Shown: one piece after another, positions 25,141-34,285 of the stretch
How the letters are laid out: every line of letters starts with the position of its first letter
Position numbering within the stretch: position 1 is the first letter of the stretch
Source of the DNA: PWND01 sp964614525
GTDB taxonomy: Bacteria > Bacteroidota > Bacteroidia > Bacteroidales > UBA7960
Direction of reading: 5' to 3'
Length of the DNA: 43,950 bases
Assembly (NCBI GenBank): GCA_964614525.1
Contig: CAZTPA010000022.1
Coordinates: 1-43,950, forward strand
Notes under the pieces: model-generated
Told to the model about the DNA's origin: nothing
Seen by the model: only the letters and a program-made list of their open reading frames with translations
Database searches by the model: none
Made by a program: the position numbers and the translations under genes

Positions 25141-26601
25141 ATGAGTAAAGTATTAGGCGGATTGAATCCGAAAGCAGTTTGGGAAATCTTTGAAGAGATT
25201 TGCAATATTCCTCACCCATCAAAGCATGAAGAAAAAATTATTGAATACACAAAAAATTTCGGAAAAAAGCTTGGGTTGGAAGTATCTGAAGATGAAACCG
25301 GCAATGTTGTTATAAAAAAACCTGCTACTGCAGGGATGGAAGATAGACAAACTATCATTTTGCAGGGACACCTTGACATGGTTCCTCAAAAAAACAATGA
25401 CAAAGACCATGATTTCACAAAAGATCCAATAGAACCGTTTATTGACGGTGAATGGGTAAAAGCAAAAGGAACAACCTTAGGTGCTGACAATGGAATTGGA
25501 GCAGCAGCTGCACTAGCTATACTACAAGACAATAGTCTAAAGCACGGACCTATTGAAGCGCTTTTCACTGTTGATGAAGAAACAGGAATGGGAGGCGCAT
25601 TCGGTTTGAAACCAGGATTTCTAAACGGAGATATTCTTCTTAATCTTGACTCTGAAGATGAAGGCGAATTATATATTGGCTGTGCCGGTGGTATCGACAC
25701 TAATGTTTCTTTTAAATATAAAGACGAAACTGTAGCTGTTGATCATATAGCCTATAAACTGGAAGTAAAAGGATTAAAAGGCGGGCACTCCGGCTTAGAT
25801 ATTATTTTAGGGCGTGGCAATGCCAATAAAATTCTTAACAGAGTGTTGTGGACAGCAAATCGCGAATTAGGCCTGCAACTCGCCTCAATAGATGGAGGAA
25901 GCCTTAAGAACGCAATTCCAAGAGAAGCTCATGCAATCATTACAATTCCTGAAGCAAATGCGCCAAAATTTGAATCTTTGGTAAAAGAAACAGAAGCAAT
26001 TGTTAAAAAAGAATTGGGCAATGTTGATCCCGGTTTATCGCTAACTGCAGAAAAAACAGAAACTCCAAAAGCTATTATTGAACAAAAAGTTGCCAAAAAC
26101 TTCTTTAACGCTATATACGCTTGCCCTAACGGAGTGATGGGAATGATAAGTGACATGCCGGAGATTGTTGAAACCAGCACAAACCTAGCAATCTTAAAAT
26201 CAGAAAATAATGAAATTGAAGTTTCAAGTTTACAAAGAAGTTCTGTTGATTCAGCTAAAGATGATTTAGCAAATATGATCAGATCGGTATTTGAATTAGC
26301 AGAAGCGGAAGTTGAGCACGAAGGTGCATATCCTGGATGGAAACCAAATGTAAACTCTCCTATTCTTAAAACAATGAAGGAAGTTTATAATAATAAATTT
26401 GGCAAAGTACCTGAGCAAAAAGTAATTCATGCAGGACTGGAATGTGGTCTTATTGGAGGTGTTTATCCAAATCTGGACATGATATCTTTTGGACCTACAA
26501 TCAAGAACCCTCACTCACCGGATGAGAAAGTAAATATCAAATCCGTGCAGCTATTTTGGGATTTTCTTGTTGAAACATTAAAAAATGCTCCAAAAAAATA
26601 A
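25141..26601 (+). CDS. pepD: Aminoacyl-histidine dipeptidase (M20C)
   Basis: A 486-residue zinc dipeptidase of the PepD type. The metal ligands are in 'ILQGHLDMVPQK' (His/Asp, about residue 80), 'LGADNGIGAA' (Asp, about 118), 'VDEETGMGGAFGL' (Glu-Glu, about 148), 'LDSEDEGELYIG' and the C-terminal 'NPHSPDEKVNI' (His). It hydrolyses Xaa-His and other dipeptides in the cytoplasm. No signal peptide is present. The ATG start is unambiguous. Confidence 0.95.
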   Translation: MSKVLGGLNPKAVWEIFEEICNIPHPSKHEEKIIEYTKNFGKKLGLEVSEDETGNVVIKKPATAGMEDRQTIILQGHLDMVPQKNNDKDHDFTKDPIEPFIDGEWVKAKGTTLGADNGIGAAAALAILQDNSLKHGPIEALFTVDEETGMGGAFGLKPGFLNGDILLNLDSEDEGELYIGCAGGIDTNVSFKYKDETVAVDHIAYKLEVKGLKGGHSGLDIILGRGNANKILNRVLWTANRELGLQLASIDGGSLKNAIPREAHAIITIPEANAPKFESLVKETEAIVKKELGNVDPGLSLTAEKTETPKAIIEQKVAKNFFNAIYACPNGVMGMISDMPEIVETSTNLAILKSENNEIEVSSLQRSSVDSAKDDLANMIRSVFELAEAEVEHEGAYPGWKPNVNSPILKTMKEVYNNKFGKVPEQKVIHAGLECGLIGGVYPNLDMISFGPTIKNPHSPDEKVNIKSVQLFWDFLVETLKNAPKK

Positions 26602-26614
26602 AGAAAGTTTCATC

Positions 26615-26651
26615 TAACTCATTGTGAGTTAAAATAAATTTTTTAACTTTG
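26615..26651 (+). promoter_or_regulatory. Promoter of rpmH with a palindrome at the -33 element
   Basis: TTG (26622-26624) is followed after 19 bases by TAACTTTG (26644-26651), an exact Bacteroidota promoter. The TTG forms the loop of a perfect 7-base inverted repeat (TAACTCA-TTG-TGAGTTA, 26615-26631). The inverted repeat may be a weak terminator of pepD, an operator, or both. Confidence 0.75.
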
Positions 26652-26753
26652 CAGTCCTAAAAAATCAAGCAATTACTTAAGGCCGTTTAGCACATGGTAA
26701 TATTATTAGGAAAACGAGATTAGATATTCAGAAAATAAAAACATTTAAATAAA
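26652..26753 (+). promoter_or_regulatory. rpmH 5' leader with possible nested stems
   Basis: About 100 untranslated bases precede the rpmH ATG. CCTAA near 26656 can pair with TTAGG near 26706, and inside it ATTAC near 26671 with GTAAT near 26697, enclosing a GC-richer core. This could be a ribosomal-protein leader structure. The pairing was drawn by eye and is not tested by covariation. Confidence 0.3.
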
Positions 26754-26909
26754 ATGAAAAGGACATATCAACCTTCGAAAAGGAAAAGGAAAAACAAGCA
26801 CGGATTTGCAACAAGAATGGAATCTGCCAATGGACGTAAAGTTTTAGCTGCAAGAAGAGCAAAAGGTAGAAAAAGACTTACCGTGTCTAGTGAGAAAACT
26901 CACAAATAG
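26754..26909 (+). CDS. rpmH: 50S ribosomal protein L34
   Basis: A 51-residue basic protein starting MKRTYQPSKRKRKNKHGFA and containing 'GRKVLAARRAKGRKRLTVS', the unmistakable L34 pattern. It is a structural protein of the large subunit. The gene has its own promoter and a strong terminator. The dnaA/rnpA genes that flank rpmH in many bacteria are not next to it here. Confidence 0.98.
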   Translation: MKRTYQPSKRKRKNKHGFATRMESANGRKVLAARRAKGRKRLTVSSEKTHK

Positions 26910-26933
26910 TATTCTTAATTATTTTATTTTTTT

Positions 26934-26976
26934 AATAAAGCAGAAGTCTGTATTACAGATTTCTGCTTTATTTGTT
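26934..26976 (+). terminator. Strong terminator of rpmH
   Basis: Nineteen-base arms (26934-26952 and 26954-26972) pair with a single G-U. The T-rich tail follows at 26968-26976. Confidence 0.88.
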
Positions 26977-27022
26977 ATTAGGCGTTTACTTTAAAAAGAA
27001 GTAAAACTCCTGATATTTTTTA

Positions 27023-27030
27023 TATTTTTG
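27023..27030 (+). promoter_or_regulatory. -7 box for the DUF4834-like operon
   Basis: TATTTTTG is an exact TAnnTTTG match, about 60 bases before the ATG at 27091. Confidence 0.5.
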
Positions 27031-27090
27031 CGTATTAAAAATATACTTCAATAACTTTATGACCGCATTACTAATAAAAGACAATAAATA

Positions 27091-27366
27091 ATGCTTAGAA
27101 TCATAGGAATTTTTATTTTAATATATATTTTCTTCAGGATACTGGTAGGAATAATTATCCCCTGGGCTCTTAGAACGTATCTTAAAAAGCAAAGGGAAAA
27201 ATATTATAACGAAAATACATCAAGACAAAAGCAATCGAGACAATATAAAAAAGACGACATCAATATTTCGGTTGACGAAGAGAAAAGTTCAACCCAATCG
27301 GACAATATAGGAGAATATGTTGATTATGAAGATATTCCCACGGAAAAAAATAAAGAAAAGGAATAA
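27091..27366 (+). CDS. DUF4834-like small membrane protein
   Basis: A 91-residue protein with one N-terminal membrane segment (about residues 4-24), a basic stretch after it and a charged, probably disordered tail rich in Lys, Glu and Ser. This matches the DUF4834 family. The role is unknown. It is the first gene of a run with the YfhO-like protein (26 bases downstream) and a GT4 enzyme. Confidence 0.75.
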   Translation: MLRIIGIFILIYIFFRILVGIIIPWALRTYLKKQREKYYNENTSRQKQSRQYKKDDINISVDEEKSSTQSDNIGEYVDYEDIPTEKNKEKE

Positions 27367-27392
27367 CTCTTTTATGCTAAAATAACAAAAAC

Positions 27393-29927
27393 ATGAAAAA
27401 TCTTATTTCAAAAGACATAAGCCGGAAACAAATTTTCCCTTACCCTCTAATTATAGCACTCTTTGCTGTAATGGCCATAATATATGTAAGCCCTATACTT
27501 GAAGGGAAAAAAATCAATCAGCCCGACATTGTTAAATTTGAAGGCATGTCAAAGGAGGTAAAAGATTTTCGAGAAGAAACCGGTGAAGAAGCTTTATGGA
27601 CAAACTCGATGTTTGGAGGAATGCCGGCTTTTCAAATATCTGTTGAATATCCCAATAATATTTCTAATTTCTTACATAATGTTATGACATTATGGTTGCC
27701 CCGCCCTGCTGATATGATATTTTTATATTTTGCAGGTTTTTTTATTTTTCTTTTGCTTTTAAGACTTAATCCATGGCTGGCATTTTTAGGTGCTGTTGCT
27801 TTTGCATTATCATCATACAATTTTATTATTATCTCAGCAGGACATAATTCAAAAGCTGTTGCAATAGCATATATGGCGCCGGTTCTGGGTTCAATAATAC
27901 ATACTTTCAGGGGCAAATATCTTACAGGAGGAATTTTGTTTGCAATATTTCTTTCTTTACAGCTATTTGCAAACCATTATCAAATAACATATTACCTGCT
28001 AATTATTGTTGTGTTTTATGGATTATTTGAGCTAATAAGAAAAATCCGGCAGGGAGAAAGCACCAAATTTTTTAAAGCATTAGGAATACTGGTTCTGGCA
28101 GCAATTTTATCTATTGGCATAAATTTCAGTCGCATTTGGACAACCTACGAATATACTGAGGAAACTATGCGAGGTGGCTCCGAGCTTTCATTGACAGAAA
28201 AAACAAAAGGGCTGGATATTGATTATATCACTGCATGGAGTTATGGAGTTGCAGAAACTTTTTCGCTGATAATTCCAAACATCAAAGGTGGTGAAACAAA
28301 GGCTATTGGAGAAAATAAATCAGCCATGGAAGAAGTTGATCCCAGGTTTAAAAATGAAATTGCACGACAAAATCATTATTGGGGTGATCAACCTTTTACG
28401 TCAGGGCCTGTATATGTTGGTGCTATTGTTATTTTCTTTTTTATTTTAAGTTTATTTTATATAAAAGGGCCTATTAAATATGGGTTGCTTGCTGCTACAA
28501 TACTTTCTATTATGCTGGCATGGGGAAAAAATTTCTTGCCTCTTACAGAGTTATTTGTAAACTATGTGCCGGGATATGATAAATTCAGAGCAGTATCCAT
28601 GACTTTGACAATTGCAGCTTTCTGTATTCCGGCTCTTGCTGCCTTGGGGATTTCCAAAATAATTGAAAAACCGGAAATTTTTAATTATAAAAACAAATAC
28701 ATATATATTGCATTTGGGCTAAGCGGTGGCCTGGCACTTATTTTTTACTTAATGCCTTCAGCCTTCTTTTCTTTTATTAGTGAAACAGAATCTCAAGCAA
28801 TAGCTGCCCAAAAAGCATCTAATCCGGAATTAGCAAACCAATTATCATTGTTTGTTGATAATCTTACAAGTGCCAGAATTAATATTTTCAGAGCAGATGC
28901 AATAAGAAGCTTTTTATTTGTTACTGTTGCTGCTGCCTTTGTAATTATTTTTTCAATGAAAAAATTCTCATACAAGGTATTTGTTTTAGGAATAACTGCC
29001 CTGATAATTATTGATATGTGGACAATTGATCGTCGGTATATGAATGACGATAACTTTGAATCAAAGCGCAGAGTTGAAAAACCATTTACTAAAACAAAAG
29101 CTGATGATTTCATCTTGAAAGACAGCGATGTTGGGGTTAGAGTACTTGACCTGACTGAGAGCACATTTAACAGTTCAAGGACATCATATTTTCATCAGTC
29201 AATCGGAGGTTATCATGGGGCGAAGCTTCAACGTTATCAGGATATAATCGACTTTTACATCTCTAAAAATATTAATGAGCTTATATCTGAACTAAACCAG
29301 CAGATATCAATGGATAGCATTTATGCATTGCTAAAAGAAATGCCGGTACTGAATATGCTAAATACAAGGTATATAATAATAAATCCCGGAAATATGCCTT
29401 TAATTAATATGAATGCAATTGGCAATGCCTGGTTTGTCAGTGATTATATTGTTGCAGAAAATCCTGATGATGAATTATTATTATTGAAGGATATTGATCC
29501 TGAAAATACGGCAATAATAGACAAAAGCTTTAAAGATAATGTTTCCGGACTTACATTAAATCATGATACTACAGCAGAAATAGATCTTATTGATTATCAG
29601 CCAAATAAACTCAAATATACTTCCAATAATTCGGAAGTTTCTCTTGCTGTTTTCTCTGAGATATATTATCCAAAAGGGTGGAATGTAACAATTAATGGTG
29701 AGCAGGCAGAACATTTCAGGGCAAATTACATATTGCGTGCAATGGTAATTCCTGCTGGTGAAAATGAGATTATTTTTGAATTTAAACCAAAATCCTATTT
29801 TGCCGGAGAAAATATTGCACTTGCTTTTTCAATCCTTTTAGTGCTGCTGGTCTTATCATATTTGGGATATAAGCTTTACAAACATCATAAATGTATTGAT
29901 AAAAAAAGCGATAATATTCAGCAATAA
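27393..29927 (+). CDS. YfhO-like multi-pass membrane protein
   Basis: An 844-residue polytopic membrane protein. A first membrane segment (about 17-35) is followed by a soluble loop with 'EALWTNSMFGGMPAFQIS', then about ten to twelve hydrophobic segments to residue ~560. A C-terminal soluble beta-rich part (about 570-805) and a last membrane helix follow. Order and motifs fit the YfhO family, GT-C-like proteins linked to glycosylation of lipoteichoic acids or other glycans in other bacteria. Next to a GT4 gene, it plausibly transfers or decorates a surface glycan. Acceptor unknown. Confidence 0.8.
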   Translation: MKNLISKDISRKQIFPYPLIIALFAVMAIIYVSPILEGKKINQPDIVKFEGMSKEVKDFREETGEEALWTNSMFGGMPAFQISVEYPNNISNFLHNVMTLWLPRPADMIFLYFAGFFIFLLLLRLNPWLAFLGAVAFALSSYNFIIISAGHNSKAVAIAYMAPVLGSIIHTFRGKYLTGGILFAIFLSLQLFANHYQITYYLLIIVVFYGLFELIRKIRQGESTKFFKALGILVLAAILSIGINFSRIWTTYEYTEETMRGGSELSLTEKTKGLDIDYITAWSYGVAETFSLIIPNIKGGETKAIGENKSAMEEVDPRFKNEIARQNHYWGDQPFTSGPVYVGAIVIFFFILSLFYIKGPIKYGLLAATILSIMLAWGKNFLPLTELFVNYVPGYDKFRAVSMTLTIAAFCIPALAALGISKIIEKPEIFNYKNKYIYIAFGLSGGLALIFYLMPSAFFSFISETESQAIAAQKASNPELANQLSLFVDNLTSARINIFRADAIRSFLFVTVAAAFVIIFSMKKFSYKVFVLGITALIIIDMWTIDRRYMNDDNFESKRRVEKPFTKTKADDFILKDSDVGVRVLDLTESTFNSSRTSYFHQSIGGYHGAKLQRYQDIIDFYISKNINELISELNQQISMDSIYALLKEMPVLNMLNTRYIIINPGNMPLINMNAIGNAWFVSDYIVAENPDDELLLLKDIDPENTAIIDKSFKDNVSGLTLNHDTTAEIDLIDYQPNKLKYTSNNSEVSLAVFSEIYYPKGWNVTINGEQAEHFRANYILRAMVIPAGENEIIFEFKPKSYFAGENIALAFSILLVLLVLSYLGYKLYKHHKCIDKKSDNIQQ

Positions 29928-29961
29928 TTTGCTTTAAGTATTTTATGAAACCACCGGCAGC

Positions 29962-31269
29962 ATGAGCAAAAAGAGAGTCCTGATTATAACATATTACTGG
30001 CCTCCAAGCGGAGGTTCAGGTGTTCAGCGCTGGTTGAAGTTTGCTAAATATCTAAGAAAGTTTGGATGGGAACCGATTATTTACACTCCTTCAAATCCTG
30101 AATATCCTTCTGAAGACAAGTCTTTTCTTAAAGATATTCCCAAAGATATTACCATAATAAAAAGGCCAATAAGAGAGCCATATAAGATTTACAGGTTTTT
30201 ATCCGGAAAAAAATCGACAGATAAAATTCAGTCGAGTTTTTTAAGTGAATCTCCAACTAACAGCAGAATTGAAAATTTTTCACGATGGTTGAGAGGAAAT
30301 CTGTTTATACCTGATGCACGGAAATTCTGGATAAAACCGTCGATAATATTTCTATCCAAATGGCTAAAAAATAATCCGGTTGACATTGTTGTATCTACCG
30401 GCCCACCTCATAGTATGCACTTAATTGCATTAGGCTTGAAAAAGAAATTGGGCATAAAATGGCTTGCGGATTTTAGAGATCCGTGGACACAAATAGACTT
30501 CTACCATTATTTAATGTTATCCAAAAGAGCTGACACAAAACATAAAAGACTGGAAAAAACTGTATTAACAAATGCTGACATTATATCTACAGTTAGTAAG
30601 CACTGTGCTCAAGAGCTGGAAAAAATAGCAAACAAAGAAGTTAAAATAGTCACGAATGGATATGATCCTGAAGATTTCCGAAAAACTCAACAATTCGACT
30701 ATCGAAGTTTTTCAATTACTCATTTAGGTAGCATGAATAATGACAGGAATCCCGAAGCTTTATGGATAGCATTAAGAAATTTGCTAAAGGAAACTCCTGG
30801 TCTTGAGAATTTCTTAAAAATTAAATTAATTGGCAAGACCGACTTTTCCGTCATACATGATATTGAAAAATATGATTTATTAAATTTTCTTGAGAACATT
30901 CAGTATTTACCTCATAATGAAGCAATTTCATTGGCATCAAATTCTGCTATACTCTTATTGCCTATAAATAATACACCAAATATTATGGGTATTATGACGG
31001 GTAAAATATTTGAATATCTGGCACTAAAACGACCTATATTGTTAATCGGAAATAATGCCGGAGATGCTGCAAAAACAATAGAAGAAACCAAAAGTGGCAA
31101 AAGCTTTGGATATGAAGAAACTCATCAAATACAATCTTATCTGGAAGAACAATTCATAAAATTTAAAAACAAATCTTTGGAAGTAAATTCTCAAAACCTT
31201 GAAAAATATTCCAGAATAGAACTTAGCAAAAAGATGGCTGATCTATTTCTTGAAGCTTTGAGTAAATAA
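29962..31269 (+). CDS. Glycosyltransferase family 4 protein
   Basis: A 435-residue GT-B glycosyltransferase. The N-terminal 'VLIITYYWPPSGGSGVQRWLKFAKYL' region is the acceptor-domain signature; the 'IVTNGYDPEDF' loop (about 230) links to the donor domain, and 'MTGKIFEYLALKRPILLIG' (about 345) carries the nucleotide-sugar-binding Glu-type motif. It is soluble or peripheral and lies 34 bases after the YfhO-like gene. Donor and acceptor cannot be named. It is convergent with the ABC-F gene, with 17 bases between stop codons. Confidence 0.9.
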   Translation: MSKKRVLIITYYWPPSGGSGVQRWLKFAKYLRKFGWEPIIYTPSNPEYPSEDKSFLKDIPKDITIIKRPIREPYKIYRFLSGKKSTDKIQSSFLSESPTNSRIENFSRWLRGNLFIPDARKFWIKPSIIFLSKWLKNNPVDIVVSTGPPHSMHLIALGLKKKLGIKWLADFRDPWTQIDFYHYLMLSKRADTKHKRLEKTVLTNADIISTVSKHCAQELEKIANKEVKIVTNGYDPEDFRKTQQFDYRSFSITHLGSMNNDRNPEALWIALRNLLKETPGLENFLKIKLIGKTDFSVIHDIEKYDLLNFLENIQYLPHNEAISLASNSAILLLPINNTPNIMGIMTGKIFEYLALKRPILLIGNNAGDAAKTIEETKSGKSFGYEETHQIQSYLEEQFIKFKNKSLEVNSQNLEKYSRIELSKKMADLFLEALSK

Positions 31270-31286
31270 TACGGCATTAGCTTTTT

Positions 31287-33173
31287 TTACACCCACTCAG
31301 ACAGTTCAATCCATCTGTTCGTTTTTACATCCAAATCTTTCTCTACTTTAGAAAAAGCCTCAGATACTTCGAGCAATTCATCATGTTCCAGTTCACCTGA
31401 ATTCATCTTTTCCACAAGAATTTGTTTCTTTGCTTCGAGAGCTTGGATTTCCTGTTCTAAACTTTCAAATTCTTTTTGTTCTTTATAAGAAAGCTTAGTT
31501 TTTTCCTTTGGCTTGACATCCTGTTTTTTATTCTTTTGAGATTTTTCAGTCAGTTTTTCAGCTGTTTTTTGTTTAGAAAGCCAGATTGAATAATCTGTAT
31601 AATTACCGGGAAAATCTTTTATGGGTTCTTTTTCACTAAAAGCAAAAACATGATCTACAACTTTATCCAAAAAGTATCTGTCGTGCGAAACAACAATAAG
31701 ACAACCTTGAAATGAGGCAAGATAATCCTCCAAAACATTAAGAGTATCAATATCCAGATCATTTGTAGGCTCATCCAGAATAAGGAAATTAGGATTAGCC
31801 ATAAGTATTGAAATCAGGTATAATCTGCGCTTTTCTCCGCCGCTCAATTTATTAACAAAATCATTTTGTTTTTCAAAGGGAAAATTAAAATAAAACAAGA
31901 ACTGTGAAGCAGTAAAAGTTTTATCTTTCCCAAGCGGTATTATTTCGGCTATATCCTTTACAACATCAATAACCTTTTTATCCTCGCTTACGACAAGTCC
32001 ATCCTGTTTGTAATAACCGTATTTAATTGTTTCACCTTTTACAACAGTTCCCGAATCAGGTTTAAGAGCTCCTGTAATAATATTAAGAAATGTAGATTTT
32101 CCACTGCCGTTAGGGCCAACTATTCCTATTTTCTCAAATCTTTTAAAAGTATAAGAAAAGTCTTTTATAATTAGAACATCATCAAAAGATTTGCTGACAT
32201 TGTTAAGTTCCAGAATTTTCTTTCCCAATCTTGCGGCGCCAATAACTATATCTTTAGGCTTATCATCAGATGTCTGTTCTGCTTTATTTTCCAGCTCATA
32301 AAATGATTTTATTCTTGATTTAGATTTTGTAGTTCGTGCTTTTGGAGATCGCCTCATCCATTCAGCTTCTTTTCTAAGCAGGTTTTTAGCTTTTTCTACC
32401 TGTGATTCTTCGGCGGCTTTACGTTCTATTTTTTTCTCAACAAAATAGGAATAATTGCCATTATATCTATAAACATTTCCGTTTTCCAACTCAAGAATAT
32501 CATTACATACTTTATCAATAAAATACCTGTCGTGACTTACCAACAAAAGAGTGATATTCTTTCTTGAAAGATAATCTTCAAACCATTCTATCATTTGTAT
32601 ATCGAGATGGTTTGTCGGTTCATCCAGGATAAGAAAATCAAAATCCTTAATAAGAATTTTAGCAAGGGCCAATCTTTTTATTTGCCCGCCCGATAACTCA
32701 CCGGCTTTTCTGTTGAGATTACCAATTTGCAGTTTTCCTACAATCTGTTTTAAGGTAGCTTCAAAATCCCATGCATTAAGGTCATCCATTTTTTGAGTAA
32801 TACTTTCAATTTTCTTTATATAGGAATGATCTTTATCTCCGGCACTTTCGCCTGCCTCCATTAAAGTTTCATATTCAAGAACGGTTTGTGCCAATTGGTC
32901 ATCAGTATCCAGTAATGCACGTGCTAGTGTAATTCTTTTGTCAAATATGGGATTTTGTGGTAAGTAGGCAATTTGAATATCATTTTTATATGAGCATTTG
33001 CCTGAATCGGCATCTTCCAGGCCTGCAATAATATTTAAGAGAGTACTTTTCCCAACTCCATTGCGGGCTATTAAGGCTGTTTTTTGTCCCTGGTCAATAG
33101 AAAAACTAATATCTTCGAAAAGAATTTTAGTTCCGAATGCTTTGCTTAAGTTTTCAGCCTGAAAAATATTCAT
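31287..33173 (-). CDS. ABC-F family ATPase (Uup-like)
   Basis: A 628-residue protein with two ABC cassettes and no membrane domain. Cassette 1 has Walker A 'ARNGVGKSTLL' (about residue 36), signature 'LSGGQIKRLALA' and Walker B 'FLILDEPTNHLD'. Cassette 2 has 'GPNGSGKSTFL' (about 355), 'LSGGEKRRLYL' and 'FLILDEPTNDLD'. Between them lies the linker with 'RTTKSKSRIKSFYEL'. The last ~95 residues are a charged coiled coil, as in Uup. ABC-F proteins act on ribosomes or, for Uup, on DNA-related branched structures. The exact subfamily is uncertain. Confidence 0.9.
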   Translation of the reverse strand: MNIFQAENLSKAFGTKILFEDISFSIDQGQKTALIARNGVGKSTLLNIIAGLEDADSGKCSYKNDIQIAYLPQNPIFDKRITLARALLDTDDQLAQTVLEYETLMEAGESAGDKDHSYIKKIESITQKMDDLNAWDFEATLKQIVGKLQIGNLNRKAGELSGGQIKRLALAKILIKDFDFLILDEPTNHLDIQMIEWFEDYLSRKNITLLLVSHDRYFIDKVCNDILELENGNVYRYNGNYSYFVEKKIERKAAEESQVEKAKNLLRKEAEWMRRSPKARTTKSKSRIKSFYELENKAEQTSDDKPKDIVIGAARLGKKILELNNVSKSFDDVLIIKDFSYTFKRFEKIGIVGPNGSGKSTFLNIITGALKPDSGTVVKGETIKYGYYKQDGLVVSEDKKVIDVVKDIAEIIPLGKDKTFTASQFLFYFNFPFEKQNDFVNKLSGGEKRRLYLISILMANPNFLILDEPTNDLDIDTLNVLEDYLASFQGCLIVVSHDRYFLDKVVDHVFAFSEKEPIKDFPGNYTDYSIWLSKQKTAEKLTEKSQKNKKQDVKPKEKTKLSYKEQKEFESLEQEIQALEAKKQILVEKMNSGELEHDELLEVSEAFSKVEKDLDVKTNRWIELSEWV

Positions 33174-33199
33174 AAAATTTTTTCTGCAAATTTATCAAT

Positions 33200-33233
33200 A
33201 AAAAAGCCCCTGAAATAACAGAGGCTTAAAAAA
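33200..33233 (-). terminator. Terminator between the csp gene and the ABC-F gene
   Basis: AAGCCCCTG (33204-33212) pairs with CAGAGGCTT (33219-33227), with one G-U, flanked by A-runs on both sides. It ends the minus-strand cold-shock transcript, whose stop is at 33261. Confidence 0.8.
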
Positions 33234-33260
33234 ATGTGGTACTTGTAAAAAAAAGATATT

Positions 33261-33452
33261 TTATTCTTTTTTTACATTCACAGCTTTCTTACCTTTTTGA
33301 TCTTCTTCGATCTCAAAAGTTACCCGATCATCATTGTTAATAGGCTCTGAAAGACCTGAATGATGAACAAAAACGTCGGCTTCCGTTTTATCGTCAACAA
33401 TAAAACCATAACCTTTTTTTTGGTTGAAAAATTTAACAGTACCTGTTTCCAT
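33261..33452 (-). CDS. Cold-shock protein, CspA family
   Basis: A 63-residue single-stranded nucleic-acid binding protein. RNP1 is 'KKGYGFI' (about residues 12-18) and RNP2 is 'DVFVHH' (about 25-30), after the typical 'TGTVKFFNQ'. It acts as an RNA chaperone. An upstream TTG would add six residues; the ATG at 33452 gives the family N-terminus. It has its own terminator. Confidence 0.95.
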   Translation of the reverse strand: METGTVKFFNQKKGYGFIVDDKTEADVFVHHSGLSEPINNDDRVTFEIEEDQKGKKAVNVKKE

Positions 33453-33540
33453 AGAAAAAATATTTAACAATTAATTGTAATGAACTTTCAAATATACAAA
33501 ATTCTGAATATTTTACAACTATTTTCAATAATAAATAGAT

Positions 33541-33591
33541 GAAAAAAAAGATATTGCAGGTAAATGATATAAAAACACATACCTGCAATAT
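33541..33591 (-). terminator. Rho-independent terminator of the SDR-ADC-GPx run
   Basis: ATATTGCAGGTA (33551-33562) pairs perfectly with TACCTGCAATAT (33580-33591). The A-run at 33541-33549 gives a long U-tract on the minus strand. The distance from the peroxidase stop (33670) is about 80 bases. Confidence 0.82.
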
Positions 33592-33669
33592 TAAAATAAG
33601 TTATTTGAAAATACAAAAAATCATTACTTATAGCACTCATTTTCAGGTGCTAACAAGATTGTTCTTTCT

Positions 33670-34233
33670 CTATAATTCAGACACGATTTCCTCACTTAAA
33701 GGTTTAACTTTTGATGCAAAAACTGAGATTAATTCACCATTTTCATCAACAAGATATTTATAAAAGTTCCATTTTGGACTTTTAGAATTCCATCCGTTTT
33801 GTTCTTTTTCAGTCAGCCATTTATAAACCGGGTGCATATCGCTTCCTTTAACCGAAATTTTCTCACTCATAATAAAGCTAACACCATAATTAGATTGGCA
33901 AAAAGCGGCAATTTCCTCATTAGTGCCCGGTTCTTGCTTCATAAAATTATTAGCAGGAAATCCGATTATTACCAATTTATCTTTATACTTTTGGTGCAAT
34001 TCTTCTAGTCCTTCATACTGAGGCGTAAAGCCACATTCAGAAGCAGTGTTTACTATAAGAACTTTTTTGCCTTTAAAATCGGCAAAATCAATTTCCTCAC
34101 CTTGCAGAGATACTGTTTTTAGCTCGTAAAATGAAGTTTTACTTGATGCTTCTTCAGGTTTACTTTGTTTGCTGTATCCGAGGATGCTTGACAGTAGCGT
34201 AAATATCGCCATAATGACTATTTTTTTGTTCAT
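33670..34233 (-). CDS. Glutathione-peroxidase family protein, exported
   Basis: A 187-residue thiol peroxidase with an N-terminal hydrophobic signal (about residues 4-20), so it is probably periplasmic. The peroxidatic Cys is in 'NTASECGFTPQYEGL', a second Cys in 'IAAFCQSNYG' may resolve it, and the Trp-Asn pair is in 'PKWNFYKYLVD'. The loop that holds the catalytic Gln in classical enzymes (FPCNQF) reads FPANNF here, a variant found in many bacterial members. Such enzymes usually use thioredoxin, not glutathione. An ATG at 34254 would add seven residues. It is the last gene of a three-gene minus-strand run. Confidence 0.88.
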   Translation of the reverse strand: MNKKIVIMAIFTLLSSILGYSKQSKPEEASSKTSFYELKTVSLQGEEIDFADFKGKKVLIVNTASECGFTPQYEGLEELHQKYKDKLVIIGFPANNFMKQEPGTNEEIAAFCQSNYGVSFIMSEKISVKGSDMHPVYKWLTEKEQNGWNSKSPKWNFYKYLVDENGELISVFASKVKPLSEEIVSEL

Positions 34234-34285
34234 AATGTTATGTTTTAAATTCATTATAAAAACAAAAAACTACCACAGATGTTCA

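Noticed and set aside
33539..33763. 74-codon plus-strand frame over the peroxidase 3' end
   Set aside because: It crosses a terminator hairpin and is antisense to a conserved gene.
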